From Frateuria_A sp051900415 (GTDB lineage Bacteria; Pseudomonadota; Gammaproteobacteria; Xanthomonadales; Rhodanobacteraceae), in contig NZ_JBHZGL010000004.1 of assembly GCF_051900415.1 (NCBI RefSeq), forward strand, positions 1 to 64,000: DNA of 64,000 bases, in the 5' to 3' direction. The notes beneath the pieces are model-generated. The model was not told the origin of the DNA, searched no databases, and saw only the letters and a list, made by a program, of their open reading frames with translations. Below, piece by piece: positions 18,301-26,112 of this stretch. A program made the translations under genes and the position numbers. Numbering within the stretch: the stretch's first letter is position 1; every line of letters starts with the position of its first letter.

Positions 18301-18847
18301 CGGTATCGAGGAACACCGCCTCGTCGGTGAACCACCAGTCGCAGTTGCGGGTGCCGCCGACGCCGCGCAGCGCTTCCTTGCCGAAGCGCTCGGACAGCGG
18401 GAAGTTGAGCCCGGAGTTCTGCAGCAGCGTGCTCTTGCCCGAGCCCGGCGGGCCGATCACTACGTACCAGGGCAACGCGTACAAATTGCCGCGACGGCGC
18501 TTGCGCAACATCTCGACCGCCTCGGCGAAGCGGCCCTGCAGCTGCGAGCGCTCGCCCACGCTGCGGTTGTCGCCGGCGTCGGCGGGTGCCGTGCCGCCCT
18601 GCCCGGCCAGCTCGCCGGACATCTTGTTGGCCTTGCCGCGCGCGCGCAGCGCCTGGACCTGCAGCCAGGCGCCCCAGGCCAGCACGATCAGCATGATCAG
18701 CAGCAACCGCGCGACCGGGCTGGCTAGCGGCTGCGAGTCTCCGATACCCAGGTACGGGCCACCCAGCCACACCAGCACCGAGAGCAGCAGCACGCCAATG
18801 AGCGTGACGAACCAGGCGGACTTCAAAAGGCTCAGCAACTTCGCCAC
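15341..18847 (-). CDS. tssM: TssM (IcmF) T6SS inner-membrane complex protein
   Basis: The 1,168-residue length is typical of TssM, which spans the inner membrane and builds the membrane complex with TssL. Two N-terminal transmembrane helices (about 11-29 and 46-66) precede a cytoplasmic NTPase-like domain with Walker A GPPGSGKSTLL and DTAGRY. A third helix near 450 (YAGMALFSVLLCFGFATSYA) leads to the long periplasmic domain. Start is GTG (18847), 4 bp after the tssL stop. The partner lipoprotein TssJ was not found in the window. Confidence 0.97.
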   Translation of the reverse strand: MAKLLSLLKSAWFVTLIGVLLLSVLVWLGGPYLGIGDSQPLASPVARLLLIMLIVLAWGAWLQVQALRARGKANKMSGELAGQGGTAPADAGDNRSVGERSQLQGRFAEAVEMLRKRRRGNLYALPWYVVIGPPGSGKSTLLQNSGLNFPLSERFGKEALRGVGGTRNCDWWFTDEAVFLDTAGRYTTQDSDRSADATAWGEFLKLLRRYRKRRPINGVIVAMSLSDLMVLDENGRQEHARAIRRRLDELAEHLKIGVPVYLVLTKCDLVAGFGEFFDDMNPELRSQVWGVSFPLGKTMDGSAAKAFADEYRLLLDRLNTRTLDRLHAERDRGRRAAVLSFPQQLASLGETARQFVEGVFAGHAYGTPPLLRGVYLTSGTQEGTPIDRMMGAVARTFGLDAARVNPQGAQRRTFFVERLLKEVLFRESGLAGTNPAIERRKVAVQMAAYAGMALFSVLLCFGFATSYARNRAYLGQVQDALKGYPAGVDLPASATPKEYFAKVLDRLEALSAVQQTATPEGGVPMSMRLGLYQGNAVGEDLHAAYLRELNALLLPGVGAQFRGGLAASASDPQALYYYLKGYLMLGEPKHLDADELVALANLEWRKVFPDEPVLQQALAKHFQALVEEPGQLRALPLDAALVEQARTTLRTADLSTLVYGSMKLSAENAGKPLQLDKELGLLGNVFRRQSGKPLSAPLPAVYTQPVFAIEADKGVGEAVRQFAADDWVFGAEPIDALAQARLSRQVLALYEADYIKAWDTLLTDLQLQPAASIQDASTIAAKLSGPSSPLKSLLKLVRDNTRDMLRAATPDGGDKALDAAKDAAAKKATQNALGRALAKAGGAGADEAPPGSAISAHFDTLNKLSEGAPGAAPIDQTLAALDQLSKTLLTMTDFSDAAGQPNPQLLMAQQAAAQLPPPVSGWVASLTGKSQALVASGTKGALDEQFQQAAAQDCAAFTQGRFPFSPTSRNDIPVQNFGEMFGYGGRYDGFFKQTLAKLVDTSGRSWQWKSGPGAVSGSASMLAQMQLADSIKQMYFRNGSPTPEVGFTLLAPVLAPGIGHFAIAVDGQTFDYKPGGSTSMAMKWPGPTPGQVKVSAWDTSGNLLSSYDYQGDWAFFHALQAAKLSRQSDLRYQAHFDFGGQAVQLVVQASNLKNPFLNTQVQRFRCGG

Positions 18848-18851
18848 GGCG

Positions 18852-20183
18852 TCAGGTCTCCGGGATGAACTTGATTTCGACGCGGCGGTTGCGCGTGCGG
18901 TTTTCCGGCAGGTCCGGCGGCAGCGCGATCGGCTGCGAGGCGCCGGCGCCGGTCGATTCGATGCGGCCCGGGCTGTCCAGCCCCTGCGTCAGGATCTGCC
19001 GCACCGACTGCGCGCGCGCGGCCGACAGCGCGAAGTTGTCCTTGAACTTCAGCGAGTGGATCGGCTGGTCGTCGGTGTGGCCGATCACGATCACACGGCC
19101 GGGCACCTGGTTGAGCGCGGCGGTGATCTTCTGCAGCAGCGGCAGCTGGCGATCGTTCACGTCGACGCCGCCGGAGGCGAACATCGCGTTGCCGGACAGG
19201 CGCAGCATCGCCTGCCCGTCAGGTTGCTCGTCGATGGTCAGCATCCCCGCCTGCTCTTCCGGCGCCAGCAATTGCTTGAGGCGCTTGCGCTCGGGGGTGG
19301 GACGGTGCGCGGTATCCGGCGGCGTCGCGCCTTCGAGCCCGACCCGGGCAAGTTGCGCATTGACCGGTGCAGCCGCGTCATTGAGCCGGGTGTAGAAGAA
19401 CAGGAAGGCCGCCAGCAGCACGCAGGCAGCGGCGGTGGCGATCACCCACAACGGTACGTAACGCACCAGCGGGTTGCGCCGGTCTTCCACGCCGCGCCAG
19501 TGCGGCGCCAGTTCCTGCGTGGCGGGCGTGCGCTGTTCCTTGATGCGCCGATAGAGATCTTCCTGGATGTCGGCAAGCCGGGCGCGTCCACCCGCCTCGA
19601 TCTGGTAGCGCCCGCCAAAGCCCAGCGCCAGGCAGATGTACATAAGCTCGATCAGGTCGATGTGCTTAGAAAAATCCGCGCACAGCCGCTCGAGGATCTG
19701 GAAGAACTTGGCGCCGCCATAGGACTCGCTGTGGAACGCCACCAGCAGGGTCTGTTGCGCCCAGCCGCTGTGCTCGCCCCAGGGCGCGTTGAGCACCGAC
19801 TCGTCGAGCATGGTGCACAGCACGTAGCGCGCCGCGAGCACGGTCTGCTGCGGCAGGTTGGACGCCTGCGCGCGGCTTTCGAAACGGCGCACCTGCGTGG
19901 TGGCCTGCTCGCGCAGGCGCGCGGCGTCCGGCGCGGTGGCGCTGTGGCGAAGTTGCACGGCCAGCAGCAGCAGCGGGCTGGCCGCCTGCACCAGCGGGTT
20001 CATGCCGCCGCCGAGGAAACCGCTGATGTCTTCCTCGCGTGCCGGCTGGGCCGCGGCCGCGTAGGCAGCCGGTGGTGCCGCGTGGGCGGCCGGTGGCGGC
20101 GCCACGGGCGCGGCCGGGGCTGGGGCCGCGCGCGGGCGCACCACGGTGGCGTCGCGCATGTCCTCGTCGAAGGGACCGCTCAT
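18852..20183 (-). CDS. tssL: TssL (DotU) with C-terminal OmpA-like peptidoglycan-binding domain
   Basis: A 443-residue extended TssL. Order: short N-terminal tail carrying RDATVVRP (Thr13); DotU domain about 45-225 (YVLCTMLDESVLNAPWG, ERLCADFSKHIDLIELMYI); one transmembrane helix at about 240-262 (LWVIATAAACVLLAAFLFFY); periplasmic OmpA-like domain (VIVIGHTDDQP, LSAARAQSVRQILTQ, NRTRNRRVEIKF). It anchors TssM to the cell wall. Thr13 resembles, in position, the Thr14 of Agrobacterium TssL that PpkA phosphorylates and Fha reads (knowledge of that system from memory). Four bp separate it from both tssK and tssM. Confidence 0.97.
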   Translation of the reverse strand: MSGPFDEDMRDATVVRPRAAPAPAAPVAPPPAAHAAPPAAYAAAAQPAREEDISGFLGGGMNPLVQAASPLLLLAVQLRHSATAPDAARLREQATTQVRRFESRAQASNLPQQTVLAARYVLCTMLDESVLNAPWGEHSGWAQQTLLVAFHSESYGGAKFFQILERLCADFSKHIDLIELMYICLALGFGGRYQIEAGGRARLADIQEDLYRRIKEQRTPATQELAPHWRGVEDRRNPLVRYVPLWVIATAAACVLLAAFLFFYTRLNDAAAPVNAQLARVGLEGATPPDTAHRPTPERKRLKQLLAPEEQAGMLTIDEQPDGQAMLRLSGNAMFASGGVDVNDRQLPLLQKITAALNQVPGRVIVIGHTDDQPIHSLKFKDNFALSAARAQSVRQILTQGLDSPGRIESTGAGASQPIALPPDLPENRTRNRRVEIKFIPET

Positions 20184-20187
20184 GGCA

Positions 20188-21525
20188 TCAACTCCGGATG
20201 GCCCACAGTTGCAGGTCGAGGCCGGCGAACTCGCTGCCGAAATGGAACGCGATGCCGCCGGAGGTCTTCAGCTCGCGCCACATCGGCGAGTGCTTGTCGA
20301 ACTCGAAGTAGAGGTAGCCCGCGTTGTAGGGAATCTGGCGCGGCGCCACCGGCATCGGCTGCACCGCGATGCCGGGCAGTTGCAGGTTGACCAGGTCGCG
20401 GATCTTTTCGGTCGGGCCGATCTTGGCGTGTGCGGGCAGTTGCCGACGCAGGTCCTCGGACTTCATGTCGGCCTTGGCCGAAAGCACGAACGCGGCGGTG
20501 TCGATCAGCGTAAGGTCCGGCACCACCGCCACCCACACGCCGTACTTGCGCTGCTGCAGCGGGATCGGCATGGCGGTCTGCTCCATCACCGCGCTGAGTG
20601 CGTTGCGCAGCGAGACGATCACCGGCTCGAAGCTCTCGCGCAGCAGCTCGTGGCGGTACGGCGGGAACATCGGCGGGCGCTTGCCCGGCGCGGTGAAGGT
20701 GGTCAGTTCGCCGGCCATCGCCACCAGCGTGCGGTAGAAGGCTTCCGGGTGTTCCAGCGGCGCCTCGGCCAGGTGCGCGACCAGTGGCTGGTAGCGGTTG
20801 ACCACCTGCAGCATCAGGAAGTCGGCGATCTCCGCCGCGCCGCCTCGATCGGTCAGCGCCACGCGGCTGGCCAGCGCCTCGCCGCGCTGGTGCAGCAGGC
20901 CGAGCAGCTCGGTGAGGAAGGTCACCAGCCGCGGCACGGCCTGGCAGCTCAAGCCCGTAGGCATGAAGGTTTCGTCCAGCATGACGCGGCGGTCGGCGCG
21001 GCATTCGACGATCCGTGCGACCGGGATCTGCGCCAGCCCTTCCATCGGCTGCGACTGCGGCAGCAGGCGCGTGCTCATGCCGCCGACTTCCAGCGGTGTC
21101 ATGCCCTCGACGCTGCCGGAGCTGTCGCGCACCTCGGTCTCGCGCACGCGGTAGCGGAACAGCCGCTCGGCCGGCGCTTCCGGCCGGCCGCTTTCCGGCT
21201 GGGTGGGCGAGCGCAGCGGCAGGGTCAGGTAGACGGTCTGGTCGCGCCAGTTGGCGTCGACTTCCAGCGCCGCCGGCAGCGGATCGTCACCGGGCATCGA
21301 AAACGGCGTGCCGTCGGGGAAGATACCCCGCGCGCGGCGGATGCCGAGCTTGCCGATGGCCAGCAGGTCGGGCTCCAGCTCCAGCTCCTGGAAGCCCCAG
21401 GCGTAGGGCCGCAGCGCACCGGCGCGCAGCTCGACGAAGCGCTCGAAGTAGCGCTCCTGCTGCTGCAGGTGCTGCGGGCGCAGGAACAGGCCTTCGCTCC
21501 ATACCACTTTGTTGTTTTGCGTCAT
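20188..21525 (-). CDS. tssK: TssK baseplate protein
   Basis: The protein has 445 residues, the usual TssK length, starting MTQNNKVVWSEGLFLRPQHL, the characteristic N-terminal motif. TssK links the T6SS baseplate wedges (TssEFG) to the membrane complex. The frame is open upstream for another 100 codons, but the ATG at 21525 matches the family N-terminus and the upstream part is low-complexity, with a repeat-like segment. It starts a compact run tssK-tssL-tssM-tagF-pppA-kinase 2 with gaps of 2-10 bp or overlaps. A 190-bp gap separates it from tagH. Confidence 0.97.
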   Translation of the reverse strand: MTQNNKVVWSEGLFLRPQHLQQQERYFERFVELRAGALRPYAWGFQELELEPDLLAIGKLGIRRARGIFPDGTPFSMPGDDPLPAALEVDANWRDQTVYLTLPLRSPTQPESGRPEAPAERLFRYRVRETEVRDSSGSVEGMTPLEVGGMSTRLLPQSQPMEGLAQIPVARIVECRADRRVMLDETFMPTGLSCQAVPRLVTFLTELLGLLHQRGEALASRVALTDRGGAAEIADFLMLQVVNRYQPLVAHLAEAPLEHPEAFYRTLVAMAGELTTFTAPGKRPPMFPPYRHELLRESFEPVIVSLRNALSAVMEQTAMPIPLQQRKYGVWVAVVPDLTLIDTAAFVLSAKADMKSEDLRRQLPAHAKIGPTEKIRDLVNLQLPGIAVQPMPVAPRQIPYNAGYLYFEFDKHSPMWRELKTSGGIAFHFGSEFAGLDLQLWAIRS

Positions 21526-21623
21526 GACCGACCTGTCTGCTGGTGGTTGCTTTGCGGCGTCCTGCGCCCCTGGACGCGATGGCGGCTTCGAGCTCCCTGC
21601 GGGCGCCTGCCCCCAAATCCCGC

Positions 21624-21650
21624 GGTTGCGCCCAAAGGCGCTCCTGCAGG
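21624..21650. repeat. half-unit resembling the interspersed palindromic repeat
   Basis: The stretch contains GCGCCCAAAGGCGCTCCTGC, like the GCGCACAGGTGCGCTCCTAC arm of the intergenic repeats near 58240-58460. It lies between tagH and tssK. Only one arm is clear. Confidence 0.4.
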
Positions 21651-21689
21651 GATCCCCTGGCGTAGGAGGCCCTTCTTCTAGTGCGTGTT

Positions 21690-21701
21690 TTTCACGTGAA
21701 A
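21690..21701. promoter_or_regulatory. perfect 12-bp palindrome TTTCACGTGAAA upstream of tssK
   Basis: TTTCACGTGAAA lies 14 bp beyond the tagH stop codon and 165 bp before tssK, in an otherwise GC-rich gap. Its symmetry suits a dimeric regulator, but I recognise no matching factor, and no clear -10/-35 pair is visible beside it. Confidence 0.35.
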
Positions 21702-21715
21702 GGCGCCATGCCCGC

Positions 21716-23020
21716 TCACCGCTGCCGTATCCGCGCCGATTTGAGCCGCGCCAACTGCTCTTCGTAGGCGCGCGCGAACTCGTCGCCGAACAGGCGCCGG
21801 AAACACTCGTCCGGGTCCTTGGCAAGGCTCTCGAAATTCTCCCGGTAGCGCTCCCAGTAACGGCCCTTGCCGCCGAAGGCCGAGCGCTTGCTGCCGTCCA
21901 CTTCCTGCTCCAGGCGGTCCGGATTGAAATGCGCCAGCACCGCCTCGAAGCCCGCGCGCACCCCGGCCAGCATCGCCATCTGGTGGCAGCGGATGTCGTC
22001 GAAGGCGTCCTGGAAGGCGTCGGTGCCGGAAAGGAACGCGCCGTTGGCCGGGGCGAGCAACTTCTGCAACGCCTCGTCGGCGGTCGGCGCGAACTTCAGC
22101 GGATTGTTTTCCGAACGCTGGATCAACGTGACCGGCAGGCGGAAGGTGTTCTTGATCTCGGCACGGGCGCGCAACACGTCCATCACCCCGTCGACGACGA
22201 TGCGGAAAATCGTGTCCAGTTCGGGCGGCACGCCGGCGACCGGTGCCATCGCGGCGGCAGACATGGCTGGCGGCGCCACCGGGGTCGCGGGCGGTGGCGC
22301 GGGGACCGGGGCGGGGGCCGGGGCCGACGGCCCCTTGGGCGCGAAATCGCCCATGGTGAGATCCCAGTTTTCCGGCAGCGCCTGGCGCTGGCCGGCAACG
22401 CCCGGCGGGTGGAAGTGATCGGCGATGCTGCTGGAATGGTTCCAGTCGGCGGCTGGCGCCGGCGCGGGCGCGGGCGGCGCGCCGAACGGCTCGTCCAGGA
22501 ACGCCAACGGATCGAGCGCGGCGGCCGAGCCACCGGAGACGGGGATCAGCGGTTCGTCCGGCAGGCCGCGTGCGGGCGGCTGCGGCGCGCCAAACGGACC
22601 ACCCAGCATTTCGTCGAGGAAGTCGCCACCGGGCAGCGGCGCGGCCGCTGCGATCGCCGGCGCCGGTGCCGGGGTCGGCTGCACCAGGGTGGCGCTATCG
22701 GCCTGCAGCCGCACGGCCACCTCGAAGGTGTCGATCTGCAGGCGGTCGCCATCCTTGAGCGAGGCCGGATCGCCCTTCACCAGCGGGCGGCCGTTGAGCA
22801 GCATCCCGTTGGTGCTGCGGTCCTCGATGAAGTACATGCCGTTGAGGCAGCGCACCATGGCGTGCACGCGCGAGACGCCGGCGGCGCCGAGCACCCAGTC
22901 GCAGTCCTCCGCGCGGCCGATGCTGCCGTCGCGGCCTTCGAACGACTTCTGGCTGCGGGCACCGAACTGCGCAGCGTGCGGGCCGAGCACGGCCAGGACG
23001 AGTGTCTGTGGAATAGGCAC
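21716..23020 (-). CDS. tagH: TagH/Fha T6SS FHA-domain protein
   Basis: A 434-residue protein with an N-terminal FHA domain (about 20-105): GR at 35-36, S50-R-V-H53 and N71-G72 are the phosphothreonine-binding signature residues. Right after it comes DSATLVQP (Thr111), a copy of the motif shared with the kinases and TssL. A Pro/Ala-rich linker leads to the TagH C-terminal domain (LPVTLIQRSENNPLKF, LFGDEFARAYEEQLARLKSA). In studied T6SS, Fha is the phospho-reader that triggers assembly and is repressed by TagF. Start is GTG at 23020, 10 bp after the previous gene. Confidence 0.95.
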   Translation of the reverse strand: MPIPQTLVLAVLGPHAAQFGARSQKSFEGRDGSIGRAEDCDWVLGAAGVSRVHAMVRCLNGMYFIEDRSTNGMLLNGRPLVKGDPASLKDGDRLQIDTFEVAVRLQADSATLVQPTPAPAPAIAAAAPLPGGDFLDEMLGGPFGAPQPPARGLPDEPLIPVSGGSAAALDPLAFLDEPFGAPPAPAPAPAADWNHSSSIADHFHPPGVAGQRQALPENWDLTMGDFAPKGPSAPAPAPVPAPPPATPVAPPAMSAAAMAPVAGVPPELDTIFRIVVDGVMDVLRARAEIKNTFRLPVTLIQRSENNPLKFAPTADEALQKLLAPANGAFLSGTDAFQDAFDDIRCHQMAMLAGVRAGFEAVLAHFNPDRLEQEVDGSKRSAFGGKGRYWERYRENFESLAKDPDECFRRLFGDEFARAYEEQLARLKSARIRQR

Positions 23021-23030
23021 GCGTGGCTCC

Positions 23031-23573
23031 TCAGCTGGTCTGCATTTCGCCGGCGCCGAGCAGGCTCATGGCGCGCGCCATGAAGCCGGCACGCCGCTGC
23101 TCGAAGCGTTCGGGCTCGAGCCCGGCCATCAGGTTGATCGCCGCGACCACGGCGCAGGCGGTCAGGTGTTCGGCCGGGGGCACGGGGGTTTCCTGGGTCG
23201 CCGGCGCCAGGCTGCCGCTGGCCCAGCCGGCGCAGGCGGCCAGCCAGGCGCCGATACTCTTGTAGCCACCGGCATTGGCGAACTCGAACGCAGCGCGGCG
23301 GTGGGGTTCCTCCGGTTCGCGCACCCACTGTTCGGCGAGTGCAGCGCCGGCCCGGTCCTCCAGCGGCAATGCCGCGTCGCGCGCGCACTGGCAGGCCCAC
23401 GCCACTGCGTAGCGCTTGGGCAGCAGGCGCGCAAGCAGCTTCAGCGCGTCCTGCGTATCGCCGCCCTCGAGCAGGACCTGCACGGCCTCGCGCGGGCTCA
23501 TTCCCGGTTCCAGCCGGGCGCGCGCGGGCGCACCCAGTTCCATCTGTTCGGCAGCCTGAATGACGATCGACAT
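23031..23573 (-). CDS. T6SS-associated small cytoplasmic protein, DUF6931-like
   Basis: A 180-residue soluble protein lacking signal or membrane segments. The N-terminal third has MSPREAVQVLLEGGDTQDAL and ARLLPKRYAVAWACQCARD, which I associate with DUF6931-type proteins beside FHA and VgrG genes in T6SS clusters (recalled, not searched). It sits 12 bp after vgrG and 10 bp before tagH, so it belongs to that operon. Function is unknown. A role in VgrG loading or with TagH would fit the position. Confidence 0.8.
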   Translation of the reverse strand: MSIVIQAAEQMELGAPARARLEPGMSPREAVQVLLEGGDTQDALKLLARLLPKRYAVAWACQCARDAALPLEDRAGAALAEQWVREPEEPHRRAAFEFANAGGYKSIGAWLAACAGWASGSLAPATQETPVPPAEHLTACAVVAAINLMAGLEPERFEQRRAGFMARAMSLLGAGEMQTS

Positions 23574-23585
23574 GGCGCTCTCCCC

Positions 23586-25607
23586 TTACCCGATCATCAC
23601 GACGCCGCCGGACACCTGGTTCATGCCATCGCCCTTGAGCGTGAGCATGGGTGCCTTGACGGTGGCCATGGCGCTGCCGGCGACTTCGACCATCGCGTCC
23701 GAATGCACCTTGAGGCTGGCGCCTGCGCCCAGGTCCATGGTGGCGCCCGCCTTGACGCCGACCTCCACCTGGCCCTCGACCTTGACCCCGACGCTGCCGG
23801 TGATCTTGATGTTGATGCCCTTGATCTCGATGTCGCCCGAGCTCTTGAGCACGATGCTGGACGCGCCGGTGACCAGCTCGATCTCGGTGCCGGCCGAGAG
23901 CTTGAACTTCTGGCCGATGGTGGTGGTGCCGTTGTTGGTGACGTCCAGCTTGTCGTCGTTCTGCACGGTGAGCTTGCGGTCGTGCTTGATCGTCTCGGTC
24001 TGGTCGTTTTCCACGGTGAGCGTCTGGTCGTGCTTGACCGTTACGGTCTCGTCGTGGTCGATGGTGACGACGTGGTCGTTCTCGACCTCCTCGTGCATGT
24101 CCTTCTGGGCGTGGATGAAGAAGTCCTCCTCGCCCTTCTTGTCCTCGAAGCGCAGTTCGTTGAAGTCGGCCGCGCCGCCGAGCAGACTGCGGCTCTTGAT
24201 GCCGCTCTGCGTCTTGGTCGCCTGCAGGCCGTAGGGCGGCGCGTTATCGCCGTTGTAGACGCTGCCGATGATCAACGGGCGGTCCGGGTCGCCCTCGAGG
24301 AAGCTGACCACCACCTCCTGCCCCACGCGCGGCAGGCTGACCGCGCCCCAGCCCTTGCCCGCCCAGGTCGAGGCCACCCTCACCGGGCAGGAGCTCTTGG
24401 CATTGGGCTTGTCCGGCTTGTTCCAGTGGAAGGTCACCTGCACGCGACCGTGGTCGTCGATCGCGATGTCCTCGTCGGTTTCGCTGCCGGTGACCACGGC
24501 GGTCTGCAGGCCCACGATGGACGGCTTTACGGCCGTGGGCAGGGTGCGGAACGGTCGGCTGCTCTCGATCGCCTGGAAGCCGCAGCTGAAAGATGGCGCG
24601 TCCGCTCCGGCACCGGATGCATAGCTGCCGCCATGGAGCTGCATCGCGGTGCCGATCACCAGGTATTCCTGGTTCAGATCGCTGCGCGGAAAGCCGGTCA
24701 GCGAGAACAGACCGCCGATCTCGATGCCGCACGCCGAGGTGTTGCCGTTGTAGTGCGAGCGCGACGCGCTGAGCGCTTCGGCGCGCACCTGCGCGAAGTG
24801 TTGACCGACCCGGGCATCGAAGTGGCCGCCGGGGAAGTCGAATCCGTCAGGGCCCTTCACGCCTTGCGCGCCACCGGTGCCGTTGCCCAGCAACGAAGCC
24901 TTGGGTTTGAGCGGGTCGTAATCGGTCAGCTGTACCTTGCTCACGTCGCGGCCGCGCGAGGCGTCCCAGTCGCTGATCGTGGCCTCGGTCCGCAACGCGC
25001 TGTCGCGGGTGGTCGAATAGGCCACCTTGTCGAAGTGCGCGGCCTTGAGGTGCGCACCGATGCCATCGGCCAGCACCATCGTGTGCGTGCCCGCATCGTG
25101 GACGAAGTAGTAGTAGATGCCCTCCTGCTCCAGCAGGCGGCTGATGAAGTTCAGGCTGCTTTCGCGGTACTGCACGCAGTAGTCGCGCGCCACGTAGCTG
25201 GAGCTCAGGCTCAGCTTGACGTCGGTGTAGCCGGCCTCGGCGAGCACCTGCTTGACGATGTCCGGCACCGTCATTTCGGTGTAGATGCGGCAGTCGAACT
25301 TGTCCACCAGCAGCCAGGGCTTGGGCACCAGGCGCACGGTGTAGTGGGCATAGTTGAGCCCGTCGATGACTTCGGCGCTGGTCTGCGCCGCCTCGCACAC
25401 GATGCCGTTGAAGTGGCGCAAGAAACCGTCGGCTTCCAGCCCCACCGTCATCGACGTGCCGAGCAGGCCGTTCAGGTCGATCTTCTCGTCACGGCTCACG
25501 AAATCGACGTGATAGGAGAACATGCGCCCGAGCTGTTCCTCGGCCACCATGCTGGTGAAGAGCAGGCCTTCGCACTGGGGCGAGGAAAGCGTGATCTGCT
25601 GGCTCAT
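23586..25607 (-). CDS. vgrG: VgrG (TssI) spike protein
   Basis: A 673-residue VgrG. The N-terminal gp27-like part (FTSMVAEEQLGRMFSYHVDF onwards) is followed by the gp5-like OB-fold (GRVQVTFHWNKPDKP, SCPVRVASTWAGKGWG) and a beta-helical tail of repeated short units (DHVVTIDHDETVTVKHDQTL). It ends in GDGMNQVSGGVVMIG with no extra effector domain, so it likely carries cargo through PAAR or adaptors. Start ATG at 25607 has AGGAAGG upstream. An in-frame codon at 25628 is possible but less likely. Confidence 0.97.
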   Translation of the reverse strand: MSQQITLSSPQCEGLLFTSMVAEEQLGRMFSYHVDFVSRDEKIDLNGLLGTSMTVGLEADGFLRHFNGIVCEAAQTSAEVIDGLNYAHYTVRLVPKPWLLVDKFDCRIYTEMTVPDIVKQVLAEAGYTDVKLSLSSSYVARDYCVQYRESSLNFISRLLEQEGIYYYFVHDAGTHTMVLADGIGAHLKAAHFDKVAYSTTRDSALRTEATISDWDASRGRDVSKVQLTDYDPLKPKASLLGNGTGGAQGVKGPDGFDFPGGHFDARVGQHFAQVRAEALSASRSHYNGNTSACGIEIGGLFSLTGFPRSDLNQEYLVIGTAMQLHGGSYASGAGADAPSFSCGFQAIESSRPFRTLPTAVKPSIVGLQTAVVTGSETDEDIAIDDHGRVQVTFHWNKPDKPNAKSSCPVRVASTWAGKGWGAVSLPRVGQEVVVSFLEGDPDRPLIIGSVYNGDNAPPYGLQATKTQSGIKSRSLLGGAADFNELRFEDKKGEEDFFIHAQKDMHEEVENDHVVTIDHDETVTVKHDQTLTVENDQTETIKHDRKLTVQNDDKLDVTNNGTTTIGQKFKLSAGTEIELVTGASSIVLKSSGDIEIKGINIKITGSVGVKVEGQVEVGVKAGATMDLGAGASLKVHSDAMVEVAGSAMATVKAPMLTLKGDGMNQVSGGVVMIG

Positions 25608-25822
25608 GGGTCCTTCCTCTGCGCACAACGCGACGTCATGGTTGCCGCGCGCGCACCGGGCGCGACCGCGGCAGGAAAACTGCTATAAGAGCGGCGCACG
25701 CCCGGCAGCAGGGATGACCGCCGTGTCGCCCACGCATACGCGCCGGCGGGGTTTCCCGATCCCTTTCCCGCGAGCGAAACCGCCGTGTTCCATTCCTGCA
25801 TTCCCGATCCCCTGGTTGCCGG

Positions 25823-26083
25823 ATGGCTGCGCCGCCCGACCGATGCCATGCCGTGGTTCGCCACCGGCCGGTGCAGACGTTCGTGCTTGCGCTGTCGCGC
25901 TCGGGAACCGAACACCTTTGCGCCTTCGCGAGTTTCGTCGGCACGAACAAGGCGATGCATGCGGCCTTGAAGAAGCGCGACTGCGCCGCCTTCGCCAAGG
26001 CCTGCAACGGCCCCGGCTACAAGGCCAACGATTACGACGGCAAGCTCCAGAAGGCTTATCACGCGCTGACCTCCCGCCCGTGA
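25823..26083 (+). pseudogene. 3' remnant of an N-acetylmuramidase-type T6SS effector
   Basis: The last 55 codons read like the C-terminus of the N-acetylmuramidase family (DUF3380-type lysozymes): LCAFASFVGTNKAMHAAL, then KKRDCAAFAKACNGPGYKAN, then DYDGKLQKAYHAL. In family members I remember, the two cysteines are Trp (DWAAFA) and Tyr (YNGPGY), so even this part has decayed. The first 30 codons and the 215 bp back to vgrG show no recognisable muramidase sequence, so the catalytic part is missing. The segment lies divergently beside vgrG and just upstream of a periplasmic protein, the usual place of an effector. It could still be expressed as an 86-residue peptide. Confidence 0.55.
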
Positions 26084-26112
26084 CCGATCCATCCCGACCG
26101 CAGGTCCAAACC

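Noticed and set aside
14957..18727. A 1,256-codon open frame on the plus strand
   Set aside because: It lies entirely antisense to tssM and tagF, with Arg/Gln/Ala-rich composition typical of shadow frames in high-GC DNA, and no recognisable domain.
22425..25688. A 1,087-codon plus-strand frame
   Set aside because: Antisense to vgrG, the small accessory gene and tagH. Low-information composition and no family match.
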